Positions 5,636 to 13,112 are shown, numbered from the stretch's first letter. The stretch is 14,046 bases of DNA from Alphaproteobacteria bacterium (GCA_024279745.1 JAJRRE010000464.1:1-14046); one strand, 5' to 3'. Translations and numbers: made by a program. Notes: generated by a model not told the origin, from the letters alone.

Positions 5636-7765
5636 ATGCCCGAATTATTGTTAGAGCTGTTTTCAGAAGAAATCCCGGCGCGGATGCAGGCGCGCGGCGC
5701 CGCCGATCTCAAGCGGCTTGTGGTCGATGGCCTGAAGTCAGCCGAGCTTGAGCTGGGCGGCGCATCTGCCTATGCGACGGCACGAAGGCTGACACTGGTG
5801 ATCGAGGATGTGGCGGCGCGTTCGCCGGAGGTTGCCAGTGAGCGCAAGGGGCCGCGCGTCGGCGCACCGGAAAAAGCGCTCGCCGGGTTCATGAAGGCCG
5901 CCGGAATTGCATCGATTGATGAGGCGGAAATTGTCACCGATCCGAAGAAGGGCGATTTTTATGTGGTGCGCCAGCTTAAGCCGGGACGTGATGCGAGCGA
6001 TATTATCGCCGAAATCGTTCCCGCCGTAATGGCAAAATTTCCCTGGCCGAAATCGATGCGCTGGGGGACTAGCCCGTTCATCTGGGTGCGCCCGCTGCAT
6101 GGCATTTTGTGCCTGTTCGGCGGCGAAACTGTGCCGTTTGAAGTCGGCGGCATAACGTCCGGGAACGAAACGCGCGGGCACAGATTTATGGCGCCCGAAC
6201 CGTTTGGCGTTTTGGGCTTTGCCGACTATCGCGACAAACTAAAAGCGCGCAAGGTTCTGCTCGATAGCACTGAGCGCGCCGCATTGATTGAGACCCAGGC
6301 TAAAAAGATCGCCGCCAAAAACAAACTGTCATTGGTTGAGGATGCGGCGCTGCTCAATGAAAACGCAGGGCTGGCAGAATGGCCAGTGGTGATGCTGGGA
6401 GCGTTCGACAAGGCGTTCCTGGAAGTGCCCGGCGAAGTGCTGACGACGGCAATGAAGTCGCACCAGAAATGCTTTTCCCTGCGCAAGTCAAAGGGCGGCG
6501 CGCTATGCAATCATTTTGCGCTGGTGTCCAATCTGGAAGCCAGCGATGGCGGCAAGCAAATCATTGCCGGCAATGAAAAGGTGATCGCGGCACGTCTGTC
6601 GGATGCGAAATTTTTCTGGGATCAGGATCTAAAGCGCCCGCTTGATGAAATGGCGGCGGATCTGGAAAACATCACTTTTCACGAAAAACTTGGCAGCCAA
6701 AAAGAACGCGTTGAGCGCATCGCCGAGCTGGCCTATCAGATTGCCGGTTCCGTCGATGCCGACCCTGACGACGCGCGCCGCGCCGCGCAACTTGCCAAGG
6801 CCGATCTCGTGTCGGGCATGGTTGGCGAGTTTCCCGAGCTGCAAGGCCTGATGGGGCGCTACTACGCGGAAAAAGCCGGCGCCAAGCCCGAAATTGCCCG
6901 CGCCATTGAGCTGCATTATAAACCCAAAGGCCCATCCGATGTGGTGCCGCTGGAATCTGAGGGTAACGCGGTGGCGATAGCCGTGGCGCTGGCCGACAAG
7001 CTCGACACGCTGGTTGGCTTCTGGGCAATAGACGAAAAACCCACCGGCTCCGGCGATCCCTACCAGCTGCGCCGCGCCGCGCTCGGCGTCATTCGCATTG
7101 TGCTGGAGAATGATGTTCGGGTGTCGTTGGCTAGCGTGATGAAAATCTCGGCGAAGTTGTTCGGCCACACGATTCCAAAGGAGGCGACCGGTGTAAAGAT
7201 TGCTTTGTTGCCAGATAGGTTTGATATTGAGAACGTGACGGTAGATCTTATTACCTTCTTCGCCGACCGCCTCAAAGTTTACTTGCGCGATAAGGGCGCG
7301 CGGCACGACCTCATCGACGCGGTGTTCGCGCTGGGCGGGCAAGATGATCTGGCGCTGGTGGTCAAGCGCGTTGAGGCGCTCGGTGCGTTCCTGGAGACCG
7401 ATGACGGCGCCAATCTGCTGGCAGGGGTCAAACGCGCCTCCAATATCCTGACCATTGAAGAGAAAAAAGATAAGATGTCCTATGCCGGCGACTATGATCT
7501 GAAGCTGCTCAGCGACAGCGAAGAGCTGGCACTGGCGGCGGCGATTGAAAGCGTCAAGCAGGACACGGTTGCGGCCATTAACGTCGAGAATTTCACCGGC
7601 GCTATGAATGCGTTGGCCGAATTGCGCGCGCCGGTTGATGCGTTCTTTGAGCATGTCACCGTCAATGCCGATGATGCGGCCACACGCGAAAACCGGCTGA
7701 AGCTGCTCTCGCAAATCCGCGCCGCCACGGCCGCTGTTGCGGACTTTTCAAAAATCAGCGGGTGA
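5636..7765 (+). CDS. glyS: Glycyl-tRNA synthetase beta subunit
   Basis: This 709-residue beta subunit of the alpha2beta2 glycyl-tRNA synthetase binds tRNA(Gly) and is needed for charging by GlyQ. It starts with the family signature PELLLELFSEEIPARM. It contains AMKSHQKCFSL (about 272-282), ARLSDAKFFWDQDL (about 319-332) and the HD-like middle KADLVSGMVGEFPELQGLMG (about 388-407). The hallmark ADKLDTLVGFWAIDEKPTGS and DPYQLRRAALGVIRI lie at about 453-488. The C-terminal helical domain, the counterpart of an anticodon-binding domain, includes FLETDDGANLLAGVKRASNIL. Length is normal for the family and no frameshift is seen. The start is 1 bp after the preceding stop (TGATATG) without a clear ribosome site, so re-initiation from the small upstream gene is likely. 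Confidence 0.98.
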   Translation: MPELLLELFSEEIPARMQARGAADLKRLVVDGLKSAELELGGASAYATARRLTLVIEDVAARSPEVASERKGPRVGAPEKALAGFMKAAGIASIDEAEIVTDPKKGDFYVVRQLKPGRDASDIIAEIVPAVMAKFPWPKSMRWGTSPFIWVRPLHGILCLFGGETVPFEVGGITSGNETRGHRFMAPEPFGVLGFADYRDKLKARKVLLDSTERAALIETQAKKIAAKNKLSLVEDAALLNENAGLAEWPVVMLGAFDKAFLEVPGEVLTTAMKSHQKCFSLRKSKGGALCNHFALVSNLEASDGGKQIIAGNEKVIAARLSDAKFFWDQDLKRPLDEMAADLENITFHEKLGSQKERVERIAELAYQIAGSVDADPDDARRAAQLAKADLVSGMVGEFPELQGLMGRYYAEKAGAKPEIARAIELHYKPKGPSDVVPLESEGNAVAIAVALADKLDTLVGFWAIDEKPTGSGDPYQLRRAALGVIRIVLENDVRVSLASVMKISAKLFGHTIPKEATGVKIALLPDRFDIENVTVDLITFFADRLKVYLRDKGARHDLIDAVFALGGQDDLALVVKRVEALGAFLETDDGANLLAGVKRASNILTIEEKKDKMSYAGDYDLKLLSDSEELALAAAIESVKQDTVAAINVENFTGAMNALAELRAPVDAFFEHVTVNADDAATRENRLKLLSQIRAATAAVADFSKISG

Positions 7766-7791
7766 GGTTTGGTTTTTTCTGCCTCACGCGC
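7758..7791 (+). terminator. Imperfect hairpin over the glyS stop codon
   Basis: GCGgGTGAGG (7758-7767) pairs with CCTCACgCGC (7782-7791), ten base pairs with one mismatch, around a T-rich 14-base loop. The glyS TGA lies inside the left arm. No T-run follows the stem, so it is not a classic intrinsic terminator. It may instead protect the mRNA end. Confidence 0.3.
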
Positions 7792-7799
7792 GATGTTTA

Positions 7800-7977
7800 T
7801 CTCACGGCGCGCTCTCTCTTTTGCCTCACGCGCGAAGTGGCGCTCCGGCGGGGCGCGAAACGGTTCGCAGGGCTGCGTTTGCAGCCCGGTCGGACAAGCC
7901 GACGCGAGCGTGCCCATATGGTCAGAGCGGGGCTGGAGTTGAGGGCTTTCGGCGGTGTTAGTTCACGGGGCTTTGCT
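7800..7977. repeat. 178-bp tandem direct repeat, copy 1
   Basis: The stretch is repeated at 7988-8165 with one difference, A at 7869 against G at 8057, and a 10-base spacer (GTTTTATTTC). Each copy holds two perfect hairpins: GGGCTGC-GTTT-GCAGCCC (7870-7887) and GTCGG-ACAAG-CCGAC (7889-7903). The 13-mer GCCTCACGCGCGA at 7823-7835 also occurs upstream at 7781-7793. Confidence 0.95.
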
Positions 7978-7987
7978 GTTTTATTTC

Positions 7988-8165
7988 TCTCACGGCGCGC
8001 TCTCTCTTTTGCCTCACGCGCGAAGTGGCGCTCCGGCGGGGCGCGAAACGGTTCGCGGGGCTGCGTTTGCAGCCCGGTCGGACAAGCCGACGCGAGCGTG
8101 CCCATATGGTCAGAGCGGGGCTGGAGTTGAGGGCTTTCGGCGGTGTTAGTTCACGGGGCTTTGCT
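7988..8165. repeat. 178-bp tandem direct repeat, copy 2
   Basis: This is the second copy, 188 bp downstream of the first and identical at 177 of 178 positions. Its hairpins lie at 8058-8075 and 8077-8091. It ends at TTTGCT, after which the two copies diverge. Confidence 0.95.
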
Positions 8166-8166
8166 A

Positions 8167-8210
8167 CCGTGCACCACGGCGAACAATGTTCGCCCGGCGC
8201 TTATGCGCCG
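8167..8210. repeat. Cluster of three adjoining hairpins
   Basis: There are three hairpins in 44 bp. CCGTG-CAC-CACGG (8167-8179) overlaps GGCGAAC-AAT-GTTCGCC (8178-8194) by two bases. This is followed directly by CGGCGC-TTAT-GCGCCG (8195-8210). They begin one base after the second 178-bp copy. Placed between convergent genes, they could act as a two-way transcription barrier or be a remnant of a palindromic repeat. There is no T-run. Confidence 0.7.
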
Positions 8211-8352
8211 CACCTCGTAGCGCCCGCCTGCGCGCAACCCACGGAACGTACCGCAAACTCAGGTGCTAAGCAGGCGGATCAGCGCGTGAGAGAAATCACA
8301 AACTCACACCAACCGCTCCCCTCTCAGGATAGCACCCCAAGCCAAAACAATA

Positions 8353-8955
8353 CTACTCCGGTGGCCGGGTTGCGCCGAATGCGGGGACTGTGGTGGCAAA
8401 GCGGTCGAGCCAGGAAACCAGCTTGGGCGATGTTTTGCGCCACGAACCATCACCGCGCAAATCGAGATAACCAAGCGCGCAGGCAACGGCGATGTGGCCA
8501 TAGGTTATGGAACCGTCGAGTTGCTTGGGGTTTGCTTCCAGATGAGCCACTGCACGAGAGATTTTGCCATTCTGCCAGTCAATCCACGGTTGATGGCGAG
8601 CGCTTGTCGGCCGCAGTCGCTGCTCATAAACAGTCAGTATCATGGCGTCGCAAATGCCATCTGCCAATGCGCCCAACGTCAGCACAGACCATCGCGCCTT
8701 GCCAACGGGAAATAACTGGGGCTCCGGCCCCAGGCTATCGAGATAGTCGCAGATCACGCGGCTGTCGAACAGCACCTGACCGTTATCAAGTGTCAGGGCC
8801 GGGATCTTGCCAAGCGGATTGACATCAATATGGGGCCCGGCTGCATCGGACGAATCCGCGGTGACTAATTCAATTTTGTCAGCCATACCTTTCTGGTGGG
8901 CGCAGATCATAACCTTGCGGACAAAGGGTGACGTGGGGGCATAGAGCAGTTTCAT
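8353..8955 (-). CDS. Glutathione S-transferase family protein
   Basis: This 200-residue cytosolic GST has a thioredoxin-fold N-terminal domain opening MKLLYAPTSPFVRKVMICAH. Ser9, next to Pro10, is the likely glutathione-activating residue. The glutathione-site segment is NPLGKIPALTLDNG (about 46-59), followed by VLFDSRVICDYLD. The all-helical C-terminal domain contains DWQNGKISRAVAHLE and YGHIAVACALGYLDLR, the helix with the N-capping box. Length is normal for a bacterial GST. Substrate cannot be inferred. It lies downstream of ugd on the same strand with a 124-bp gap, so it probably has its own promoter. The start lacks a strong ribosome site. Confidence 0.93.
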   Translation of the reverse strand: MKLLYAPTSPFVRKVMICAHQKGMADKIELVTADSSDAAGPHIDVNPLGKIPALTLDNGQVLFDSRVICDYLDSLGPEPQLFPVGKARWSVLTLGALADGICDAMILTVYEQRLRPTSARHQPWIDWQNGKISRAVAHLEANPKQLDGSITYGHIAVACALGYLDLRGDGSWRKTSPKLVSWLDRFATTVPAFGATRPPE

Positions 8956-8988
8956 TGGAACGGTCTCGTATGGTTGAAGATGCGGCGC

Positions 8989-9013
8989 GGCAGGAGCTTA
9001 CCTGCCTTGTCAA
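8989..9013 (-). promoter_or_regulatory. Consensus -35 box adjoining a perfect palindrome upstream of GST
   Basis: On the minus strand a perfect TTGACA (9013-9008) is followed one base later by GGCAGG-TAAGCT-CCTGCC (9006-8989), a perfect 6-bp inverted repeat. It starts about 58 bp upstream of the GST start codon. No -10 box is visible at 16-18 bp, so the promoter call is tentative. The palindrome could be an operator or a short terminator stem after ugd. Confidence 0.35.
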
Positions 9014-9079
9014 TCAGCGCAACACATTTTGCAAGTGTCAGCTCCGGCCAACGGCTCTGCTTGGTGCTGGTCGCTCAAA

Positions 9080-10411
9080 TCAGCGTTGCTGCGGGGCAAA
9101 CCCTTTTGGCGCAATGCCCACACCGACATAAGTTAAACCGATTTTCTCGATGTCCTGGGCGCTGTAAATATTGCGCAAATCAATCAGAACTGGCGCGCTC
9201 ATGGCGTTTTTAATTCGATCGAAATCGAGCGCACGAAATGCATCCCATTCAGTGACAATAACCAGCGCGTCGGCGTCTTGTGCGCATGAATAGGCATCAT
9301 CGCAATATGTGATTTCGGGCATGACGATCTTGGCTTGCCCCATGCTTCCAGGATCAAAGCCGCGAATGGTCGCGCCGGCCTCCTGCAAGGTCTTGATAAT
9401 AACCTGGGAGGGTGCATCGCGCATGTCGTCAGTATTGGGCTTGAAGGCCAGGCCTAAAATTCCGATGGTTTTGCCCTTCACGCAGCCGCCGCAAGCGTCG
9501 ATAACTTTTTGCGCCATAGCCCGTTTGCGCTCATCATTGACAACGGCAACGGTCTCGATCAGCCGAACCGGCGTGCCGAAATCCTGCGCGGTTTTTATCA
9601 GCGCCAGGATATCTTTAGGGAAGCAAGAGCCGCCATAGCCGGGCCCGGCATGTAGGAATTTTGGACCAATTCGATTGTCGAGGCCAATACCGCGTGCCAC
9701 CTGTTGTACATTGGCGCCGACTTTTTCACAAAGGTCTGCCATTTCATTGATGAAGGTGATCTTGGTGGCGAGAAATGCATTGGAGGCGTATTTGATCAAT
9801 TCCGATGTGCGCCTATCAGTGAACACAAGCGGTGCGTTGTTGAGAAAGAGCGGGCGATAGATTTCGCTCATGACATCTTTAGCGCGCCGGTTTTCAGAGC
9901 CAATGACGATGCGGTCCGGGCGCTTGAAATCATTAATGGCGGCGCCTTCGCGCAAGAACTCCGGATTTGACACAACTGCCAACTCACCGCTTGCATTGGT
10001 CTTGGCTAGAATGCGCTCAACCTCGTCGCCGGTGCCGACAGGTACGGTGGATTTTGTTACAACAACCGTGAAGCCGTGCGCCGCTTGCGCGATATCTTTT
10101 GCCGCCTGATACACGAAACTGAGATCGGCATGGCCGTCGCCGCGCCGCGACGGCGTGCCAACGGCGATGAACACCGCTTCGGCATTAGCAACCGCGGCGG
10201 CTAGGCCGGTGGTAAAGGCCAAGCGTCCGTCCTCGACGTTTTTCACTACGAGATCATCCAGGCCCGGTTCAAAAATGGGTATTTCGCCGCGCTTGAGGGC
10301 ACCAATTTTGGCGGTATCGAGATCAACGCAGACCACGTTATGTCCAAAGTCGGCGAAACAGGCGCCAGATACCAATCCGACATAGCCGGCCCCAATCATT
10401 GCAATATTCAT
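9080..10411 (-). CDS. ugd: UDP-glucose 6-dehydrogenase
   Basis: This 443-residue enzyme oxidises UDP-glucose to UDP-glucuronate with two NAD+, for capsule, exopolysaccharide or glycolipid synthesis in the cytoplasm. The N-terminal Rossmann motif is IAMIGAGYVGLVSG (about 3-16). IAVGTP (about 91-96) and TKSTVPVGTG (about 119-128) follow. The substrate segment is SNPEFLREGAAINDFKRPDR, and the central helix is ELIKYASNAFLATKITFINE. The catalytic cysteine is Cys263 in GPGYGGSCFPKD. The C-terminal domain carries ILGLAFKPNTDDMRDAPS. An in-frame ATG exists 24 bp upstream (10435), but 10411 starts directly at the fold and has GAGG 7 bases before it, so it is preferred. No polysaccharide genes adjoin it here. 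Confidence 0.96.
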   Translation of the reverse strand: MNIAMIGAGYVGLVSGACFADFGHNVVCVDLDTAKIGALKRGEIPIFEPGLDDLVVKNVEDGRLAFTTGLAAAVANAEAVFIAVGTPSRRGDGHADLSFVYQAAKDIAQAAHGFTVVVTKSTVPVGTGDEVERILAKTNASGELAVVSNPEFLREGAAINDFKRPDRIVIGSENRRAKDVMSEIYRPLFLNNAPLVFTDRRTSELIKYASNAFLATKITFINEMADLCEKVGANVQQVARGIGLDNRIGPKFLHAGPGYGGSCFPKDILALIKTAQDFGTPVRLIETVAVVNDERKRAMAQKVIDACGGCVKGKTIGILGLAFKPNTDDMRDAPSQVIIKTLQEAGATIRGFDPGSMGQAKIVMPEITYCDDAYSCAQDADALVIVTEWDAFRALDFDRIKNAMSAPVLIDLRNIYSAQDIEKIGLTYVGVGIAPKGFAPQQR

Positions 10412-10457
10412 CTGTCTGCCTCTATCTGGATGCACGCATGGCTGAAACTATTGCGCG

Positions 10458-10486
10458 TATCTAACAAAGATTGATTAGCAGGCCAA
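10458..10486 (-). promoter_or_regulatory. Possible ugd promoter
   Basis: On the minus strand TTGGCC (10486-10481) and TAGATA (10463-10458) are 17 bp apart, about 47 bp upstream of the ugd start. The match to the sigma-70 consensus is moderate: four of six bases at -35 and three of six at -10. Confidence 0.3.
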
Positions 10487-10587
10487 TGGTTGGATCACGC
10501 TTCTTGCGTAGAACCATTGAATTACGACATTGGCCTGAAACCCAGATGATAGTGAAAAATGGGGCCGACTAGAAATTTGACAAACAG

Positions 10588-10605
10588 GCGCGCTTACTGG
10601 CGCGC
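10588..10605 (-). terminator. Hairpin directly after the 99-residue gene
   Basis: GCGCGC-CAGTAA-GCGCGC, read on the minus strand, begins at the base after the TGA stop. A weak T-containing tail (CTGTTTGT) follows. It plausibly separates this gene from ugd. Confidence 0.45.
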
Positions 10606-10905
10606 TCAATTTTGCTGTTCTTGCCGATTTTTTACCATATCGCCAATACCCTGAAGGACTTGAGCCAGCTCCTGGACAGCTGTCATCGGCAGGACCAGCC
10701 GGCGCGAAATTGCACGCACTTCTTCTTTTTTCTGTGGATCGTAGCTAACGACAGTAAACAAATCGAGTTTCAAGACGCCGCGCTCAATCATGGCACGAGC
10801 AATACCGTCGGAGTAAGTTTCCGCCAAATCGCGGGTGTCTACAACATAACGATGTGGTTGCACGCTCTGCGGTGTTGCTGCGTCTTTTGGTGGTTCTTGC
10901 GACAT
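10606..10905 (-). CDS. Small soluble protein, resembles DUF3467
   Basis: This 99-residue protein has no signal peptide or membrane segment. After a polar tail of about 18 residues comes a compact region. VVDTRDLAETYSDGIARAMI (about 21-40) is followed by a strand-like LKLDLFTVVSYDPQ. A second strand RAISRRLVLPMTAVQELAQVLQGIG (about 64-88) ends in a helix. That order (strand, strand, then 'R.V.. ... A..L...L') resembles DUF3467, a small family without known role. The match is by eye and weak. The start at 10905 has AAGGA about 12 bases upstream. A hairpin follows its stop, so it is probably a single-gene transcript. The coding pattern and clear termination support a real gene. Confidence 0.6.
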   Translation of the reverse strand: MSQEPPKDAATPQSVQPHRYVVDTRDLAETYSDGIARAMIERGVLKLDLFTVVSYDPQKKEEVRAISRRLVLPMTAVQELAQVLQGIGDMVKNRQEQQN

Positions 10906-11018
10906 GTATGGATAATCCTTTTAATCTATCTAGGTGGTTAAAATGAAAGGTCTCTTTGAAAGACGGGAATTGTCAGTCTGCGAGGTTTACACCGGCTTAT
11001 TGGGGCTGCCAACCCCCT

Positions 11019-11228
11019 TCAATCCTCAATTTGAGTTAGCACTTTTCTATCCCGCTTAAACGCTATCAGACTGATCAGAGCGTCTGGCCAAATTCTCCAG
11101 TCGCTGTCGTTGGTGTTGATGTTCGTTCGAAAAATTATCCTCGATCGAACTATACTCGGTGGAAATGCAAGTGCCATACCAACAGCAAAGGCTGTTCCAA
11201 CCGCAAAGGCTGTACCAATTCGTTTAGA
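11019..11228 (-). pseudogene. Possible gene remnant with 18-bp coding repeat
   Basis: The frame is open on the minus strand from 11228 to a TGA at 11021-11019, about 69 codons. There is no start codon at its head, and a stop (TGA 11231-11229) lies just upstream. Three 18-bp units encode GTAFAV, GTAFAV and GMALAF, a hydrophobic glycine-spaced stretch like a membrane helix. The polar end is DSDWRIWPDALISLIAFK, then a Lys/Arg-rich tail to IED. An ATG inside the third unit (11177) would give 52 residues. I do not recognise the protein. It may be the end of a broken membrane-protein gene, or chance. Confidence 0.3.
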
Positions 11229-11381
11229 TCATATGCGCATCTCGGCCTCGTCGCGATTGTTGCAGTAACAGCCAAAGAACCGATGAGTAGCGTTTTGACT
11301 GCGGCGAACCTATTGGTTGGTCAGGCCGGCGCAATGGCCAAGCTTGTTCATATATTTAGGCTCCCCAATGGAGTTTGTATG

Positions 11382-11411
11382 AAAAAATTTGCCACGGGGG
11401 ATTGGCCCAAA
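11382..11411 (-). terminator. Intrinsic terminator after spoVR
   Basis: Read on the minus strand right after the spoVR stop, TTT-GG-GCCA pairs with TGGC-AAA (two bases bulged) around ATCCCCCG, and six T residues follow. The position and T-run fit a factor-independent terminator, though the stem is short. Confidence 0.5.
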
Positions 11412-13112
11412 TTAGGGTATGGGCAGGCATTCTTGTTCATACAATAGCTGGTCGGTGGATTTATCGATCTCAATCAGTTTAACCCGGTAGCCCCATAACT
11501 GCGCCAGATGTTGCAATGTGGCACTGGACTGGCGCTGTTCAAGCAAAACGCCGTCGCGCACATGATGGGCCACAACCAAACGCCGGCTGCCGCTCAGATC
11601 GGCATCAACAATTTGCAAGTCCGGGTCCTGACGCGTGACGTCATAGCTGGCGGCCAGTTGCCGCCTAATGTCGCGATAGCCTTGTTCGTTATGAATGGTG
11701 GAGACCCGCAAGGCGCGGCGTTTGGAATTGTCGTGCAGCGTAAAAAACTTGAAATCCCGGATCAGTTTGGGACTGAGATATTGCAATATGAAGCTCTCAT
11801 CGCGGAAATTGGCCCAGGCGAATTTAAGCGTGCCAAGCGCGTCGCCATTGCCTGCAAAGTCTGGAAACCATTGGCGGTCTTCGTCGCTGGGGTCTTCGCA
11901 AATGCGTTTAATGTCTTGCATCATGGCAAAGCCAAGCGCGTAAGGATTGATGCCACCATAGCCGCGATGACTGTAATCGGGTTGGAACACAACCGATGAA
12001 TGGGAGTGCAAAAACTCAAGCATCGAGCCTTCGGAAATCTGCCCGCGCTCATAAAGACGGTGCATGATTTCATAATGGCAAAAGGTAGCGCAGCCCTCAT
12101 TCATGACCTTGGTCTGGCGCTGGGGATAGAAATATTGCGCCAGTGAGCGCACAATACGAATAAGTTCGCGCTGCCAGTCGGCCAGCTTGGGGGCGTGCTT
12201 TTCTAAAAAATAAAGCAGGTTCTCTTCCGGCAGCCCCAGAATGCGCTGCTCGGCCTTGGCTTTGGGCGGCGACAATTTCTTGTCTTCTAGACGGTCAGGC
12301 AAGGTGCGCCATAAATCATCATAGGTCTCTTCTTCATATTGCGCCCGGGCGGCCGCTTTCTTTTGCGCATGAGCGGCAGGATTACGCATCCGCGGGCGCC
12401 GCTGACGGCTGACCCCGTGATTCATAAGCGCATGGGCTGAATCTAAAATAGCCTCAACCGCGTCCTGGCCATGGCGCTCTTCGCATTCAGCAACATAGGA
12501 TTTGGCGAAGGCTAAATAGTCCAGGATATGGTCGGCCTGGGTCCACTGCCTGAACTGATAGTTGTTCTTGAAAAAGTGGTTATGTCCGAATGCGGCATGG
12601 GCAATCACCAGGGTCTGCATGGTCATGGAGTTTTCTTCCATGATGTAATTGATGCAAGGGTCGGAATTGATCACGATTTCAAAGGCGAGCGAGCGCATAC
12701 CCTTGCGGTAGGCGGCTTCGTCCATGACAAAGCGCTTGCCGAAAGACCAATGACGATACATCAAAGGCATGCCGATAGACGAATAGGCATCAAGCATCTG
12801 CTCGGCGGTTATGACCTCAATCTGATTGGCATAAATGTCGAGGCCCATTTCATTCAGCGCGATATCTTCAACCGCGTCATAAACTTTTTGAACGATATCG
12901 AAATTCCACTCGGGGCCGTCGAACAACAATTTGCTTTTGTCTTTCGGCGGTGACGGCGCCGCGCTGGGCGATCCATTTTCTCCAGCCTGTGGCATTTGGC
13001 TGGCGTCATTTGCCGGCTTTTTGGATTTTGATTTTGATTTTGATTTGGATTTCGCACTCGAACTGGAACTCGACTTTGATTTCGACTTTGATTTGTTCTT
13101 TGTTTTGCTCAT
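11412..13112 (-). CDS. spoVR: SpoVR family protein (YcgB-like) with Ser/Lys-rich N-terminal tract
   Basis: This 566-residue protein belongs to the SpoVR/YcgB family. In Bacillus SpoVR takes part in spore cortex formation; in proteobacteria the gene travels with yeaH and prkA and is linked to starvation response. Its molecular activity is unknown. Family landmarks are LLFDGPEWNFDIVQKVYD (about 62-79), YRHWSFGKRF, INYIMEENSMTMQTLVIAHA, GHNHFFKNNY (about 176-185), NEGCATFCHYEIMH and GGINPYALGF (about 386-395). Conserved His, Glu and Asn residues are retained. Residues 2-32 are nearly all Ser and Lys, encoded by a hexamer-like A/T-rich repeat, and precede a Pro/Ala/Ser linker to about 57; neither is part of the family core. 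The ATG overlaps the upstream stop as ATGA, indicating translational coupling. An internal Met40 could be a second start. Confidence 0.95.
   Translation of the reverse strand: MSKTKNKSKSKSKSSSSSSAKSKSKSKSKSKKPANDASQMPQAGENGSPSAAPSPPKDKSKLLFDGPEWNFDIVQKVYDAVEDIALNEMGLDIYANQIEVITAEQMLDAYSSIGMPLMYRHWSFGKRFVMDEAAYRKGMRSLAFEIVINSDPCINYIMEENSMTMQTLVIAHAAFGHNHFFKNNYQFRQWTQADHILDYLAFAKSYVAECEERHGQDAVEAILDSAHALMNHGVSRQRRPRMRNPAAHAQKKAAARAQYEEETYDDLWRTLPDRLEDKKLSPPKAKAEQRILGLPEENLLYFLEKHAPKLADWQRELIRIVRSLAQYFYPQRQTKVMNEGCATFCHYEIMHRLYERGQISEGSMLEFLHSHSSVVFQPDYSHRGYGGINPYALGFAMMQDIKRICEDPSDEDRQWFPDFAGNGDALGTLKFAWANFRDESFILQYLSPKLIRDFKFFTLHDNSKRRALRVSTIHNEQGYRDIRRQLAASYDVTRQDPDLQIVDADLSGSRRLVVAHHVRDGVLLEQRQSSATLQHLAQLWGYRVKLIEIDKSTDQLLYEQECLPIP
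13017..13112 (-). repeat. Low-complexity Ser/Lys coding repeat
   Basis: The first 32 codons of spoVR consist mostly of alternating AAA/AAG and TCA/TCC-type codons, seen on the plus strand as repeated GATTTT and TTTGATTTCGAC units. They encode runs such as KSKSKSK and SSSSSS. Hexamer repeats of this kind are prone to replication slippage. Confidence 0.85.

Larger units (their letters stand above)
7766..8352. other. Gene-free region between convergent glyS and GST
   Basis: These 587 bp contain no credible gene. They hold the hairpin at the glyS stop, the 178-bp tandem duplication, a cluster of three hairpins at 8167-8210, and about 140 bp of unassigned sequence. Open frames running through it on both strands are due to high GC and low stop density; they match no family. 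Confidence 0.6.
10906..11411. other. Gap of about 500 bp with a decayed reading frame
   Basis: This interval, between the 99-residue gene and spoVR, has no intact gene. Its left part must hold the promoter of the 99-residue gene; TTGGCA on the minus strand near 11013 is a fair -35 box. The middle holds a stop-limited frame with an 18-bp repeat, entered separately. The right end holds the spoVR terminator. Confidence 0.6.

Noticed and set aside
6629..7714. 361-codon open frame on the minus strand within glyS
   Set aside because: It is fully antisense to the unmistakable glyS. Its translation matches no family and it has no ribosome site; it is a by-product of glyS codon usage.
7800..8165. CRISPR-like repeat
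   Set aside because: There are only two units, each 178 bp, with a 10-bp gap. A CRISPR array needs short repeats with similar-sized unique spacers.
8025..8822. 265-codon open frame on the plus strand through the second 178-bp repeat and across the GST gene
   Set aside because: It runs through non-coding repeat sequence and then antisense to the GST gene. The translation is Arg/Ala-rich with no domain pattern.
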